From contig JAKAFK010000030.1 of NCBI GenBank assembly GCA_021817985.1, positions 1 through 39,945 of the forward strand: a stretch of 39,945 nt of DNA, in the 5' to 3' direction. Source of the stretch: Pseudomonadota bacterium (lineage in GTDB: Bacteria; Pseudomonadota; Gammaproteobacteria; Burkholderiales; JAKAFK01). Below the pieces are notes generated by a model, which was not told the origin of the DNA, did no database searches, and was given only the letters and a program-made list of their open reading frames with translations. The position numbers were made by a program, and so were the translations under genes. Below, in pieces: positions 32,764 through 39,945 of the stretch (position 1 is its first letter; every line of letters begins with the position of its first letter).

Positions 32764-34614
32764 ATGCGCGCGTATCATTTCGGCTCGCCGCCCAGTCGGC
32801 GGAACGACTGGAAGACCATCAAATCCCTGCTCCCCTATCTGTGGGAGTTCCGGGCGCGGGTCATCATCGCGCTCGTCTTGCTGGTCGGGGCCAAGGTCGC
32901 CAACGTGGCGGTTCCGCTGCTGCTCAAGCGCATCGTCGATGCCCTCAACAAGCCGCACGTGGTGCTCGTGCTCCCGATCGCGCTGCTCGTGGGCTATGGG
33001 CTGCTGCGCTTGACGAGCAGCCTGTTCGGGGAACTGCGCGACGCGGTGTTCGCGAAGGTGACCCAGCGCGCCATTCGCCGCGTGGCGAACGAAATGTTCG
33101 AGCACCTGCACGGCCTGTCCTTGCGTTTCCATCTGGAGCGCCAGACCGGAGGCGTCTCGCGCGACATCGAGCGCGGGACGCGCGGGATCAGCTTCCTGCT
33201 CAATTTCATGCTGTTCAACATCCTGCCGACGCTGGTGGAGATCGCCCTGGTGGCGGCGGTCTTGCTCGCCAAATATGCGATCGTGTTTTCTCTGGTGACC
33301 TTCCTCACGCTGGGCTTGTACATCGGATTCACGCTGATCGTCACCGAGTGGCGCATGGTCTTTCGGCGCACCATGAACGACATGGATTCAAAGGCGAACA
33401 CGCGGGCCATCGACAGCCTCTTGAACTACGAGACGGTCAAATACTTCGGCAACGAGGCCTACGAAAGCCGCCGCTACGATGACAGCATGCGAGTCTGGGA
33501 GACGGCGGCGGTGCGCAACCAGACTTCGCTTGCGTTCCTAAACGCCGGGCAGAGCGCGATCATCGCCATCGGCGTGACGCTCTTGATGGTGCTCGCAGGC
33601 GAAGGGGTGGTGAACCGCACCATGACGATCGGGGACCTCGTTCTCGTCAACGTCTACATGCTGCAGCTCTACCAGCCGCTCCACTTCCTGGGCTTCGTTT
33701 ACCGCGAAATCCGCCATTCCCTCGCCGACATGGAGCGCATGTTCACCCTTCTGGACGAGCATGCCGAGGTGGCGGACAAGCCCAATGCGCCGCCGCTGGC
33801 CGTCACGCAAGGCCGAGTGTCCTTCGAGCACGTGGATTTCGGCTACCGCCCGGACCGGCAGATCCTGCACGACGTCTCCTTCGAGATCCCGTCCGGCACG
33901 ACGGTGGCGGTGGTCGGTCCGAGCGGCGCGGGCAAGTCCACCCTGTCGCGCCTCATTTTCCGCTTCTTCGATGTCCAGCAGGGGCGCATCACGATCGACG
34001 GCCAGGACGTGCGCGAGGTCACCCAGAAAAGCCTGCGCGGCGTCCTCGGAATCGTGCCGCAAGATACGGTGCTGTTCAATGATACGATCTACTACAACAT
34101 CCTATACGGACGCCCGGAGGCTTCCCGCGACGAGGTCATTGCGGCCGCCCAGCACGCCCATATCCACGACTTCGTCGAGTCCCTTCCCGACAGGTACGAC
34201 ACGGTGGTGGGCGAGCGCGGCCTCAAGCTGTCGGGCGGCGAGAAGCAACGCGTGGCCATCGCGCGGACCATCCTGAAGAATCCGCCCATTCTCGTGTTCG
34301 ACGAGGCGACGTCCGCGCTGGACTCGAAGTCGGAGAAGGCAATTCAGGGGGAATTGCAGCGCATCGCGCGCGACCGAACGACGCTGGTGATCGCCCACCG
34401 GCTGTCCACCATCGTGGATGCGGACGAAATCCTGGTGATGGACCACGGGCGGATCGTCGAGCGGGGCACGCATCGCCAGCTCCTGACGCGCGCGGGCATG
34501 TACGCCCATATGTGGGCGTTGCAGCTGACGGAGCGTGAGTCCGATGAGCGTCCGATGCCTATAGTGGCCAACGGTCTTGCGGAAGATCGGCCGGCGAGAA
34601 GCCTCGCGTCCTGA
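32764..34614 (+). CDS. ABC half-transporter, Atm1/HMT1 type
   Basis: 616 residues: a permease domain with six helices (about 30-320) and an ATPase domain (about 350-590). Walker A GPSGAGKST begins at 385, the signature LSGGEKQR is at 489-496 and Walker B ILVFDEATSALD begins near 509. Sequence landmarks such as GTRGISFLLNFMLFNILPT and LLNYETVKYFGNE are typical of the Atm1/ABCB7 family, which exports glutathione conjugates or glutathione-metal complexes and, in bacteria, protects against heavy metals. Metal-rich acid habitats would suit this, by inference. The ATG has only a weak ribosome site. It is followed by a convergent small lipoprotein gene. Confidence 0.92.
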   Translation: MRAYHFGSPPSRRNDWKTIKSLLPYLWEFRARVIIALVLLVGAKVANVAVPLLLKRIVDALNKPHVVLVLPIALLVGYGLLRLTSSLFGELRDAVFAKVTQRAIRRVANEMFEHLHGLSLRFHLERQTGGVSRDIERGTRGISFLLNFMLFNILPTLVEIALVAAVLLAKYAIVFSLVTFLTLGLYIGFTLIVTEWRMVFRRTMNDMDSKANTRAIDSLLNYETVKYFGNEAYESRRYDDSMRVWETAAVRNQTSLAFLNAGQSAIIAIGVTLLMVLAGEGVVNRTMTIGDLVLVNVYMLQLYQPLHFLGFVYREIRHSLADMERMFTLLDEHAEVADKPNAPPLAVTQGRVSFEHVDFGYRPDRQILHDVSFEIPSGTTVAVVGPSGAGKSTLSRLIFRFFDVQQGRITIDGQDVREVTQKSLRGVLGIVPQDTVLFNDTIYYNILYGRPEASRDEVIAAAQHAHIHDFVESLPDRYDTVVGERGLKLSGGEKQRVAIARTILKNPPILVFDEATSALDSKSEKAIQGELQRIARDRTTLVIAHRLSTIVDADEILVMDHGRIVERGTHRQLLTRAGMYAHMWALQLTERESDERPMPIVANGLAEDRPARSLAS

Positions 34615-34637
34615 TGATGCGCTCGTCCGGCGTGCGA

Positions 34638-34832
34638 TCAGTGGTAGATCTGGCTTTGCCTCTCGACGCAGCGATTGAAGCCGGGCGTGTCTTTGAGATG
34701 GCCGAGGCCTTCGCAATAAGGACCGAAGCGTTGCGCTGCCGGTTCCTGGGACGGCTGGGCGGGCATCGGGGCGGCGGCGCACCCGGCCAGGAGAGCACTC
34801 AAGGCGGCGATGATGAGTCCCGTTCTATGCAT
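34638..34832 (-). CDS. Small lipoprotein
   Basis: 64 residues. It has a lipoprotein signal with lipobox LLAGC (Cys18), then a short Pro/Ala linker and a conserved-looking end with GPYCEGLGHLKDTPGFNRCV, a pattern (Cys-x3-Gly, Thr-Pro-x-Phe-x2-Cys) seen in many short proteobacterial lipoproteins of unknown function. AAGGAAA before ATG 34832 fixes the start; a longer frame has a poor composition. It ends 23 bases from the stop of the ABC transporter, convergent. Confidence 0.75.
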   Translation of the reverse strand: MHRTGLIIAALSALLAGCAAAPMPAQPSQEPAAQRFGPYCEGLGHLKDTPGFNRCVERQSQIYH

Positions 34833-34985
34833 GACTGGTTTCCTTTTCAGCCGCCATTGTAACCGCATCGGCGGCCGCGAAACAATCAGGCAGGGCCGTT
34901 CCGGTTGGTGGGGGTGCGGCGGCGATGCGTTAAAATGCCCACGCGCAGGGCGAGACCGATTGCTCGGCATGAAGCGCGTGCCAGC

Positions 34986-35016
34986 ATAAAGAGCCTTCCG
35001 ATCCAAGACTCTTTAT
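34986..35016. repeat. 8-bp inverted repeat, possible operator or leader hairpin
   Basis: ATAAAGAG (34986-34993) and CTCTTTAT (35009-35016) with a 15-base spacer. A TATAAC (35014-35019) overlaps the right arm, and an AGGAG (35036-35040) follows, so the repeat could sit on a promoter for the frame at 35047. The rest of 34833-35046 shows nothing else recognisable. Confidence 0.35.
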
Positions 35017-35046
35017 AACCCGAAAACCGATCATTAGGAGACGTTC

Positions 35047-35346
35047 GTGTCACAGCGTTTGCGTGCGGTGTCCTTCTCGGCAGGCGTCGACCTGCCGGTC
35101 TCGCTTGCCGTCATCAGCCGCTTGGTCGTCCGGCTCGGGACGACGCAGCCCGCACCGTCCGTCTCGGGCTGCCGGTCGCCTGCCGCGCACGCCAGACGAG
35201 CCGCCCGACGCGGGCAGGCTGCCCAGCACGGCCTTCATGGGGGGTGTGGGGTGCCGGCCCCGTGCCACGGCGCCCTCGGCGGTGACCCGCAGTCCGATGT
35301 CGCCCCCGGGGATGTCGGACGAGTGCGCGAGCGGAGCGGTGCGTAG
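35047..35346 (+). CDS. Doubtful small frame upstream of the DUF423 gene
   Basis: 99 codons from GTG with AGGAG seven to eleven bases ahead. Only the first 35 residues look protein-like (RAVSFSAGVDLPVSLAVISR); the remainder is Arg/Gly/His/Pro-rich and resembles an out-of-frame reading. It could be a short leader, a degenerate gene with a frameshift after about 35 codons, or non-coding. It abuts the DUF423 ATG at 35349. Confidence 0.25.
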   Translation: MSQRLRAVSFSAGVDLPVSLAVISRLVVRLGTTQPAPSVSGCRSPAAHARRAARRGQAAQHGLHGGCGVPAPCHGALGGDPQSDVAPGDVGRVRERSGA

Positions 35347-35348
35347 CC

Positions 35349-35792
35349 ATGCAAGAGTCGATTCCCCCTTCTGCGCTTGAGCGCGTCCCCACGGGGTCAC
35401 CGCTTTCCCCCCTTCCGCTGGCGAGCCGCGTCTTTCTGGTGCTCGGCAGCCTTGGCATGGCGGCTGCCGTGGTGCTGGGCGCCCTTGGCGCCCACCTGCT
35501 CGAGGCGCGCCTGACCGCGCCGCGGCTGGCCGTCTATGAAATCGCGTTGCATTACCAGATCATCCATTCCCTGGGCCTGCTTGCCATCGGCCTCGTAACG
35601 CCTCGGCTGTCTTCCCGGGGGTGCATTCGCTGGGCCGGGGGGCTCATGACCGCAGGCATCGTGGTGTTCTGCGGCAGTCTGTATGGCCTAAGCCTGACCG
35701 GATGGCCGGTGCTCGGACGCGTGACTCCTTTCGGCGGCACGGCGTTTATCCTGGCGTGGTTGCTGCTGGCGCTTGCCGTCCTCAAGTCCTAG
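35349..35792 (+). CDS. DUF423 membrane protein
   Basis: 147 residues with four helices. The family pattern is clear: VFLVLGSLGMAAAVVLGALGAHLL, then VYEIALHYQIIHSLGLLAIGL, and a C-terminal GGTAFILAWLLLALAV. DUF423 (YgdD type) proteins are small inner-membrane proteins of unknown function. The first about 25 residues are unconserved, so the true start may be further in. Confidence 0.85.
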   Translation: MQESIPPSALERVPTGSPLSPLPLASRVFLVLGSLGMAAAVVLGALGAHLLEARLTAPRLAVYEIALHYQIIHSLGLLAIGLVTPRLSSRGCIRWAGGLMTAGIVVFCGSLYGLSLTGWPVLGRVTPFGGTAFILAWLLLALAVLKS

Positions 35793-35844
35793 AGGAGCGC
35801 CTCGGCCTCGATTCATCGCCGTACGGGCGGAGGTTCCTTTTTCC

Positions 35845-36387
35845 ATGGCCGAGTATTGTCGCTCAGCGCCGCACGATGACATCCACAGGGCGTATCACGC
35901 CTTGGAATATGGTTTTCCTGTCCGCGACGACACCGTCTTGTTCGAGCGTCTGGTGCTGGAGATCAATCAGGCGGGACTGTCCTGGGGAACTATCCTCAGG
36001 AAGCGGGCGGCGTTCCGGCAAGCGTACGCGCAATTCGACATCGCGCGAGTGGCGGCCTTTGGAGAGGCCGACATCGTTCGCCTATTGGGGGACGCAGGCA
36101 TCGTACGCAACCGCCGGAAGGTGCTCGCCGCTATCGAGAATGCCCGCCGACTCAGGGACATCCAAGCGCGCTTTGGCGCCTTCTCGGCTTGGCTCGATAG
36201 CCACCATCCGCGCCCCCATGACGCATGGGTTGCGCTCTTCCGACATTCCTTCGTATTCATGGGTCGTGAGATCGTGGGCGAATTCCTCATGAGCACGGGC
36301 TACCTCCCAGGCGCCCATGGCCCCGACTGCCCTGTTTATCCGGAAGTCCTCGCCGCATCCCCGCCTTGGCTCAGAAGCCCGGCGTGA
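35845..36387 (+). CDS. tag: DNA-3-methyladenine glycosylase I
   Basis: 180 residues from ATG 35845 (GGAGG about 11 bases ahead). It removes 3-methyladenine from alkylated DNA. The zinc-snap ligands are present: Cys5, His18, His158 and Cys162, matching E. coli Cys4/His17/His175/Cys179. The catalytic Glu39 stands in LEINQAGLSWGTIL. HALEYG replaces the usual HDxEWG. The frame could start further upstream, overlapping the DUF423 gene, but that part is unlike the family. It probably follows DUF423 in one transcript. Confidence 0.9.
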   Translation: MAEYCRSAPHDDIHRAYHALEYGFPVRDDTVLFERLVLEINQAGLSWGTILRKRAAFRQAYAQFDIARVAAFGEADIVRLLGDAGIVRNRRKVLAAIENARRLRDIQARFGAFSAWLDSHHPRPHDAWVALFRHSFVFMGREIVGEFLMSTGYLPGAHGPDCPVYPEVLAASPPWLRSPA

Positions 36388-36514
36388 TCCGCGAGCGTTC
36401 GCGGCAGGGATGTGGCGGGCCCATCCGGCGCCCCAAGGGGCCCAAGTGCTATAACAAAAAGACGGTGCCCGCTCGGACGAGCATAGGTACCCGGCTTGAG
36501 CAGGAGGACTGACG

Positions 36515-36802
36515 ATGTCTGAATCCGACGCCAGGCGCCGGCAGCTGATCAAGGCTCTACTTGCGCTGGGCATGGGCCTGGCGCTTCCCGACGCATGGCC
36601 GGCCATGGCGGGAACGGGGGGCAAGGCCCTCGGCGTGGCGGGCCATAAGGTGAGTCAAGCGGCGGCGAAATATCGGGCCACCCCCAATGGCAGCGAGTTT
36701 TGCGCCGACTGTGCCAACTTCATCTCCCCCAATGCGTGCCGGAAGGTCCAGGGCACCATCAGCCCGAGCGGTTGGTGCACGCTCTGGCAAAAGAAGGCTT
36801 GA
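36515..36802 (+). CDS. High-potential iron-sulfur protein (HiPIP, Iro-like)
   Basis: 95 residues. The N-terminus has RRRQLIK and a hydrophobic stretch ending AWPAMA, a twin-arginine-type signal as expected for a HiPIP exported with its cluster. The mature part, about 64 residues, holds Cys63, Cys66, Cys75 and Cys88 (C-x2-C-x8-C-x12-C), the four [4Fe-4S] ligands, with SGWCTLW near the end. Short HiPIPs such as Iro of Acidithiobacillus serve as periplasmic electron carriers in acidophilic sulfur and iron oxidation; the partner here is unknown. AGGAGG precedes the ATG and TATAAC (36450-36455) may be the -10. Confidence 0.9.
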   Translation: MSESDARRRQLIKALLALGMGLALPDAWPAMAGTGGKALGVAGHKVSQAAAKYRATPNGSEFCADCANFISPNACRKVQGTISPSGWCTLWQKKA

Positions 36803-37021
36803 TGCGGCGTTTGCAGACGCACGATGCGCCGGCCCGAAATCCGAACGTCGCATTGGCCCTGAGGAAGGCCCCGCGTGCGCGGTGTCGGGCAATAGTCTGC
36901 GCGTGCTGCGCAACCCGGAATCGTCCCCGTGGCCTCAAGGAGCTGAAGGCAATCGGTTCATTCTTCAGCGTTGCTTACCCTGCCGATTTCGGGGGGCTGA
37001 TGGGCCTGGGGCGGGGTGTGG

Positions 37022-37222
37022 ATGCTAGAATCCGAAAGCGGCCGCATTCGTCTCCTGACTGAGCGCGATGGGCCGCAGTTGGCGCGGCAATGGGTGGCCA
37101 CCACGCTGGCCTTATACCGGGAAGCGGTCGAAAACCCGCGTTCGCACGCATCCCTGCCTGAATACCGGCCGTTTTTCGAGCGCGCGATTCGCGAGTTCGA
37201 AACCTTTCTCGCCCGGAACTGA
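37022..37222 (+). CDS. Small hypothetical protein
   Basis: 66 residues, unrecognised. It is soluble, with two likely helices (QLARQWVATTLALYREAVE and PFFERAIREFETFLA). Composition and the amphipathic helices look genuine. ATG 37022 has GGGGCGGGG six bases ahead; a GTG two codons earlier is also in frame. It stands alone after HiPIP, with about 220 bases between them that show no gene. Confidence 0.5.
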   Translation: MLESESGRIRLLTERDGPQLARQWVATTLALYREAVENPRSHASLPEYRPFFERAIREFETFLARN

Positions 37223-37275
37223 CCCTGCTCTCCCGGTCCCGAGGGCAGCCGGACAGCAGGGTCGCCCGCGGGTGT

Positions 37276-37650
37276 CTAACGCATTTTGCGCATCGGTCGC
37301 TTGGCGCCTTCCTTGGTGAAGCTCAGGTGCACGCGCAAGGTGTCGCCATCCCGGACGGTTCTGAGCGAGGCCGGGGGAAAGTGCAGTTTCAGATTCTGCG
37401 GCTCGCTTTTCAGCTCGAGGGTGCCTTCCCGACGGTTGAGATGCTCCACGGTACCCACCATGTAGTGCGAGCCCATGACCCGCATCCGAGTGTGTCTGAC
37501 CGCGTGGTGCCTGTAATGCGGCGACGGGTGGGACTTCATCATGCCGGGGCTGGTGCCGGGCGGCGCGCCGGTGGTTTGCGCGGCCGCCGTGGTGGCGAAA
37601 CTTCCTGCCAACAGCAGGCTCATCAACAGCGCAGTCGTCTTCGTTATCAT
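37276..37650 (-). CDS. Periplasmic His/Met-rich protein
   Basis: 124 residues. Signal peptide with cleavage after TTAAA (about residue 24). The mature N-terminus is rich in His, Met, Pro and Arg (MMKSHPSPHYRHHAVRHTRMR), followed by a small beta-strand-rich region (VGTVEHLNRREGTLELKSEPQNLKLHF) like an OB or DUF5666-type fold. Metal binding is a guess from composition. ATG 37650 has GTAGGAG eight bases ahead, so a TTG further upstream is less likely. Its upstream region holds two inverted repeats (37745-37811). Confidence 0.7.
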   Translation of the reverse strand: MITKTTALLMSLLLAGSFATTAAAQTTGAPPGTSPGMMKSHPSPHYRHHAVRHTRMRVMGSHYMVGTVEHLNRREGTLELKSEPQNLKLHFPPASLRTVRDGDTLRVHLSFTKEGAKRPMRKMR

Positions 37651-37744
37651 TTGGAGAACTCCTACCAAGGGGGTTGATTGGACGGCACCTATCTGTCTTG
37701 CATAGACCTCCGGTGTCGTGCCTCGGCACCGGATGCGCAGGACA

Positions 37745-37811
37745 CTCCCGTCCGGTGGACTTTCCGACGGGAGGTTGGGCAGCAGGCATGTTCTGTCCCG
37801 CAGGCGCCTGC
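37745..37811. repeat. Two palindromes upstream of the periplasmic protein gene
   Basis: CTCCCGTC (37745-37752) with GACGGGAG (37766-37773), a 13-base spacer; and the perfect 12-bp palindrome GCAGGCGCCTGC (37800-37811). They lie in the shared upstream region between the minus-strand gene ending its leader at 37650 and the end of the UDG gene at 37911. They may be a terminator for the UDG transcript and an operator, respectively; no U-run is present. Nothing else is seen in 37651-37910. Confidence 0.35.
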
Positions 37812-37910
37812 ATAAATGTCCCCGGAGTATAGTACAGGTCCCGGCGCTGGGGCCGATCGTGACGCACGCGTAATTTTGCGCCCGCGTATCCGGGAAAACG
37901 GACGCCTGCC

Positions 37911-38471
37911 TCAGCGGACGGGCGGATGGCCCGCGAGCGTCTCAAAGAGCGTGCGCAGGTCCGCGGCGAGCGTGTGTCGCCAAGCCGGATTACGGGCTGC
38001 GGCGGCTGGATGGAATGTGGGGAAGTACAGCCGGTCACGCCGGACGAAGCGCCCGCGCACGTCCGCCAAGCGGGTTGCGCCAAGCAGTGAGCGCGTGGCG
38101 AGCGCACCCAGCAGGCAGATGACGGCAGGGGCGATGACGGTGATCTGGCGCATCAGGTGGGCGCCGACACAGGTGGCGATTTCCGGTTGGTGCGGCAAGC
38201 GGTTATGCGGCGGGCGGCATTTGACGATGCTGGTGATGAATGTCCGGTCGCGGGCGATGCCGGCCTCGTGCAGGAGGTCGTCGAACACCTTCCCTGCCGC
38301 GCCGCAGAACGGTCGGCCTGTGGCATCCTCCTGCCGCCCCGGCGCTTCGCCCACGAACATGAGGCGCGCGTCGGCGGGCCCCTCCCCGGGAACGGCGTGA
38401 TGCCGCCCTTCATGCAAGGGGCAGCGTGTGCATACGCCGATCTCCTGGGCGATGGTGGGAAGATCGACCAT
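37911..38471 (-). CDS. Uracil-DNA glycosylase, family 4 (iron-sulfur type)
   Basis: 186 residues. It excises uracil from DNA, chiefly arising from cytosine deamination. The motif GEAPG is at 41-45 with GRPFCG after it, motif TFHPAAAARNP near the C-terminus, and the four cluster Cys are 14, 17, 85 and 101 (CTRC, KCRPP, ATC), as in thermophile-type UDGs. It is encoded 40 bases behind the aldolase gene and is probably co-transcribed. Confidence 0.92.
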   Translation of the reverse strand: MVDLPTIAQEIGVCTRCPLHEGRHHAVPGEGPADARLMFVGEAPGRQEDATGRPFCGAAGKVFDDLLHEAGIARDRTFITSIVKCRPPHNRLPHQPEIATCVGAHLMRQITVIAPAVICLLGALATRSLLGATRLADVRGRFVRRDRLYFPTFHPAAAARNPAWRHTLAADLRTLFETLAGHPPVR

Positions 38472-38511
38472 GGGGTTCGCGCCCGAAGAACTGGCGTGTC
38501 CGATCCACTTT

Positions 38512-39534
38512 TCAGGTCGCCTGCGTCTCCAGGGCGGAGGCGTACTGCCCTTGTTGCGCCAGGCTGTTCAGCCGTGCACGGCGATACAAGGCGAGCTGGG
38601 CGGCCGAACGATGGGCGGCGTTGCCCTTCCAGGTGGCCATCGGTACCGACTGCAAGGCGCGCGAGTAGGAAAAGCTGACGTTCCAGGGCAGCGTCACGCC
38701 GGATCCATGCATGGCGTTCAGGTTGGCGGTCGCCGCTTCGTCGGGTTGTCCGCCAGAGAGGAAGTTGATGCTGGGGACTGCGGCAGGGACCGTACGGCGG
38801 AAGCAGCGCAAGGTGTAGTCGGCGACTTCGGACGGCGCGGCCTGATGGGCGCAGTCCTTGCCGGCGATGACCATGCTGGGCTTGAGCAGCATGTGCTCCA
38901 GCACGACGCGTTGTCGATGGAGCGCGTGGAAGACGGCGGCGAGCACTTCTTGCGTGACGTAGGCGCAGCGTTCGATCGTATGGTCGCCGTCCATGAGCAC
39001 TTCCGGCTCGACGATGGGGACGATGGACTGCTCCTGGCAATAGGCGGCGTAAAGCGCGAGCGCGTCGGCATTGCGTTCGATCGCCTGCGCCGACGGCGTG
39101 TCGTCCGTGATCGTGAACACGGCGCGCCACTTCGCGAAACGGGCGCCTAAGGGCCGATACTCGGCGAGGCGCCCGGCCAGCCCGTCGAGGCCTTGCGTCA
39201 GCTTGTCGCCTGGGAAATGGGCGAGCGCGACGGTGCCTTTGTCGACCTTGATGCCCGGGACTATCCCCTGCTCGACCAGCACTTGCGGCAGGGGGCGGCC
39301 ATCATCAGCCTTCTGGCGGAGGGTCTCTTCGTACAGGATCACGCCGCTGATGAATTCGCCGAGCCCATTGGTGGTGAACAGCATCTCGCGATAGCTGCGC
39401 CGCGTGTCTTCCGTGCAGGGTATGCCTAACGCCTTGAATCGCTTCTCGATCGTGCCGGTGCTCTCGTCTGCGGCCAGCAGCCCCTTTCCCGGGGCGGTCA
39501 AGGCGGCGACGGTCTCGTCCATTTGGTGCGCCAT
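38512..39534 (-). CDS. fba: Fructose-bisphosphate aldolase, class I
   Basis: 340 residues, eukaryote-like class I type. It splits fructose-1,6-bisphosphate through a Schiff base on the Lys of LLKPSMVIAG; the opening GKGLLAADESTGTIEKRF and SINFLSGGQPDEAATANLNAM (phosphate site) are intact. It works in glycolysis or gluconeogenesis and, in autotrophs, in the Calvin cycle. ATG 39534 fits the family start and has AGAGGGA three bases ahead; an in-frame extension runs into IS sequence. An IS200/IS605-type element ends about 15 bases upstream, so its native promoter may have been displaced. Confidence 0.95.
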   Translation of the reverse strand: MAHQMDETVAALTAPGKGLLAADESTGTIEKRFKALGIPCTEDTRRSYREMLFTTNGLGEFISGVILYEETLRQKADDGRPLPQVLVEQGIVPGIKVDKGTVALAHFPGDKLTQGLDGLAGRLAEYRPLGARFAKWRAVFTITDDTPSAQAIERNADALALYAAYCQEQSIVPIVEPEVLMDGDHTIERCAYVTQEVLAAVFHALHRQRVVLEHMLLKPSMVIAGKDCAHQAAPSEVADYTLRCFRRTVPAAVPSINFLSGGQPDEAATANLNAMHGSGVTLPWNVSFSYSRALQSVPMATWKGNAAHRSAAQLALYRRARLNSLAQQGQYASALETQAT

Positions 39535-39544
39535 GGGTCCCTCT

Positions 39545-39945
39545 GCTATCAAGAAGGTGCGCGAAGGTGCGCACGGTTCTTTTCCTGCCCCGACGTGTCT
39601 TGATGACCACATTCGTATCTGACAGGCGTGACTTCCCCGGCTACGGCAGGAACCATTCCTGCCGCAGCGCCGCCGTTGCCGGTCGGACTCGCCACGGGTA
39701 GGGCAGTTACGGTTGCCAGCCGTTGCAGGTTGCGTGCGGCGTTATGGTCGCGGTCATGGTGGGTGCCGCATTGTGGGCACGTCCATTCCCGATCGCTCAA
39801 CGTCAGCGCCTCGTTTTTCCAATCACAGACCGAACACAGGCGGCTGCTCGGATACCAGCGGTCGGCAACGATCAGCCGTGTACCGTAGCGTTTGGCCTTG
39901 TATTCGATCTGCGAGCGGAACATGCCAAAACCCACGTCGCTGATG
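39545..39945 (-). mobile_element. Right end of an IS200/IS605-family element (continues past the window)
   Basis: This holds the 3' part of tnpB and, at 39557-39574, the hairpin GTGCGC/GCGCAC with a 6-nt loop, in the position of the subterminal right-end hairpin of this family. The exact element end is not determined; it should lie within a few bases of 39550. No tnpA is visible in the window. Confidence 0.6.
39549..39945 (-). CDS. tnpB: TnpB RNA-guided nuclease, C-terminal part (partial)
   Basis: The frame enters from the right edge (ATC codon 39944-39942) and ends at TGA 39551-39549. It contains the zinc ribbon (RLCSVCDWKNEAL, then WTCPQCG) and the third RuvC motif HDRDHNAARN, whose Asp belongs to the catalytic triad. 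The earlier triad residues lie beyond the window. TnpB proteins cut DNA guided by an omega (reRNA) transcribed from the 3' end of their own gene and the element's right end. The last about 15 codons run through the right-end hairpin, and the stop lies beyond it. The N-terminal integrity cannot be judged. Confidence 0.85.
   Translation of the reverse strand, partial: ISDVGFGMFRSQIEYKAKRYGTRLIVADRWYPSSRLCSVCDWKNEALTLSDREWTCPQCGTHHDRDHNAARNLQRLATVTALPVASPTGNGGAAAGMVPAVAGEVTPVRYECGHQDTSGQEKNRAHLRAPS

Noticed and set aside
1-39945. CRISPR arrays, rRNA genes, intact tRNA genes, known riboswitches
   Set aside because: No regularly spaced repeats, no rRNA segments and no complete cloverleaf were seen on reading; the only tRNA signal is the 3' fragment.

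Overview
The window reads as chromosomal DNA of a GC-rich, free-living proteobacterium, most likely a chemolithotrophic, acid-tolerant gammaproteobacterium of the Acidiferrobacter/Acidithiobacillus kind. That is an inference from gene content: a DsrS-type sulfur-metabolism protein, a plasma-membrane-type H+-pumping P-type ATPase, a short HiPIP resembling the Iro protein of acidophilic iron oxidisers, an LpxL acyltransferase, and a four-subunit succinate dehydrogenase with SdhE. No species-specific marker such as rRNA lies in the window.

Layout, left to right. (1) 1-4967 is accessory-looking: the end of an unknown gene, an AT-rich stretch with repeated GTGCAA motifs, and the isolated 3' half of a tRNA-Ile2(CAU), which looks like the attR of an integrated element lying to the left. 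Then come an SPFH-domain gene with a coiled-coil partner, a DUF427 gene and a doubtful membrane protein. (2) 4968-7044 holds dsrS and an lpxL-type lipid A acyltransferase. (3) 7015-7211 holds two tandem near-identical small RNA genes on the minus strand, each with its own promoter and intrinsic terminator. (4) 7317-10447 holds the H+-ATPase and a rhodanese, both minus. (5) 10665-18389 is a central-metabolism block on the plus strand: sdhCDAB-sdhE, gltA, sucA; no sucB/lpd follows. A third small RNA with the same 3' module lies antisense just after sucA. (6) 18752-26054 holds a secreted SYLF protein, then a minus-strand carbon-storage block: zwf, a GH13 enzyme, glgC, glgX. (7) 26216-31522 holds a yqjD-yqjE-yqjK-like operon, an old-yellow-enzyme reductase, pepN and a small ORF. 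(8) 31617-31779 is an AT-rich intergenic region with three DnaA-box-like sites. (9) 31942-39534 holds a DUF1614 membrane protein, an Atm1-type ABC exporter, a small lipoprotein, DUF423, tag, HiPIP, small proteins, and fba-udg. (10) 39549-39945 is the 3' end of an IS200/IS605-family tnpB inserted directly in front of fba.

Functionally the window joins the oxidative TCA branch (SDH, citrate synthase, OGDH E1), glycogen synthesis and breakdown with the entry to the pentose phosphate pathway, proton extrusion, DNA repair (Tag, UDG4) and electron-transfer or sulfur accessory proteins. The most novel-looking signals are the three short C/U-rich RNAs sharing a terminator-proximal module, the tRNA-fragment attachment site, and the DnaA-box cluster away from dnaA.
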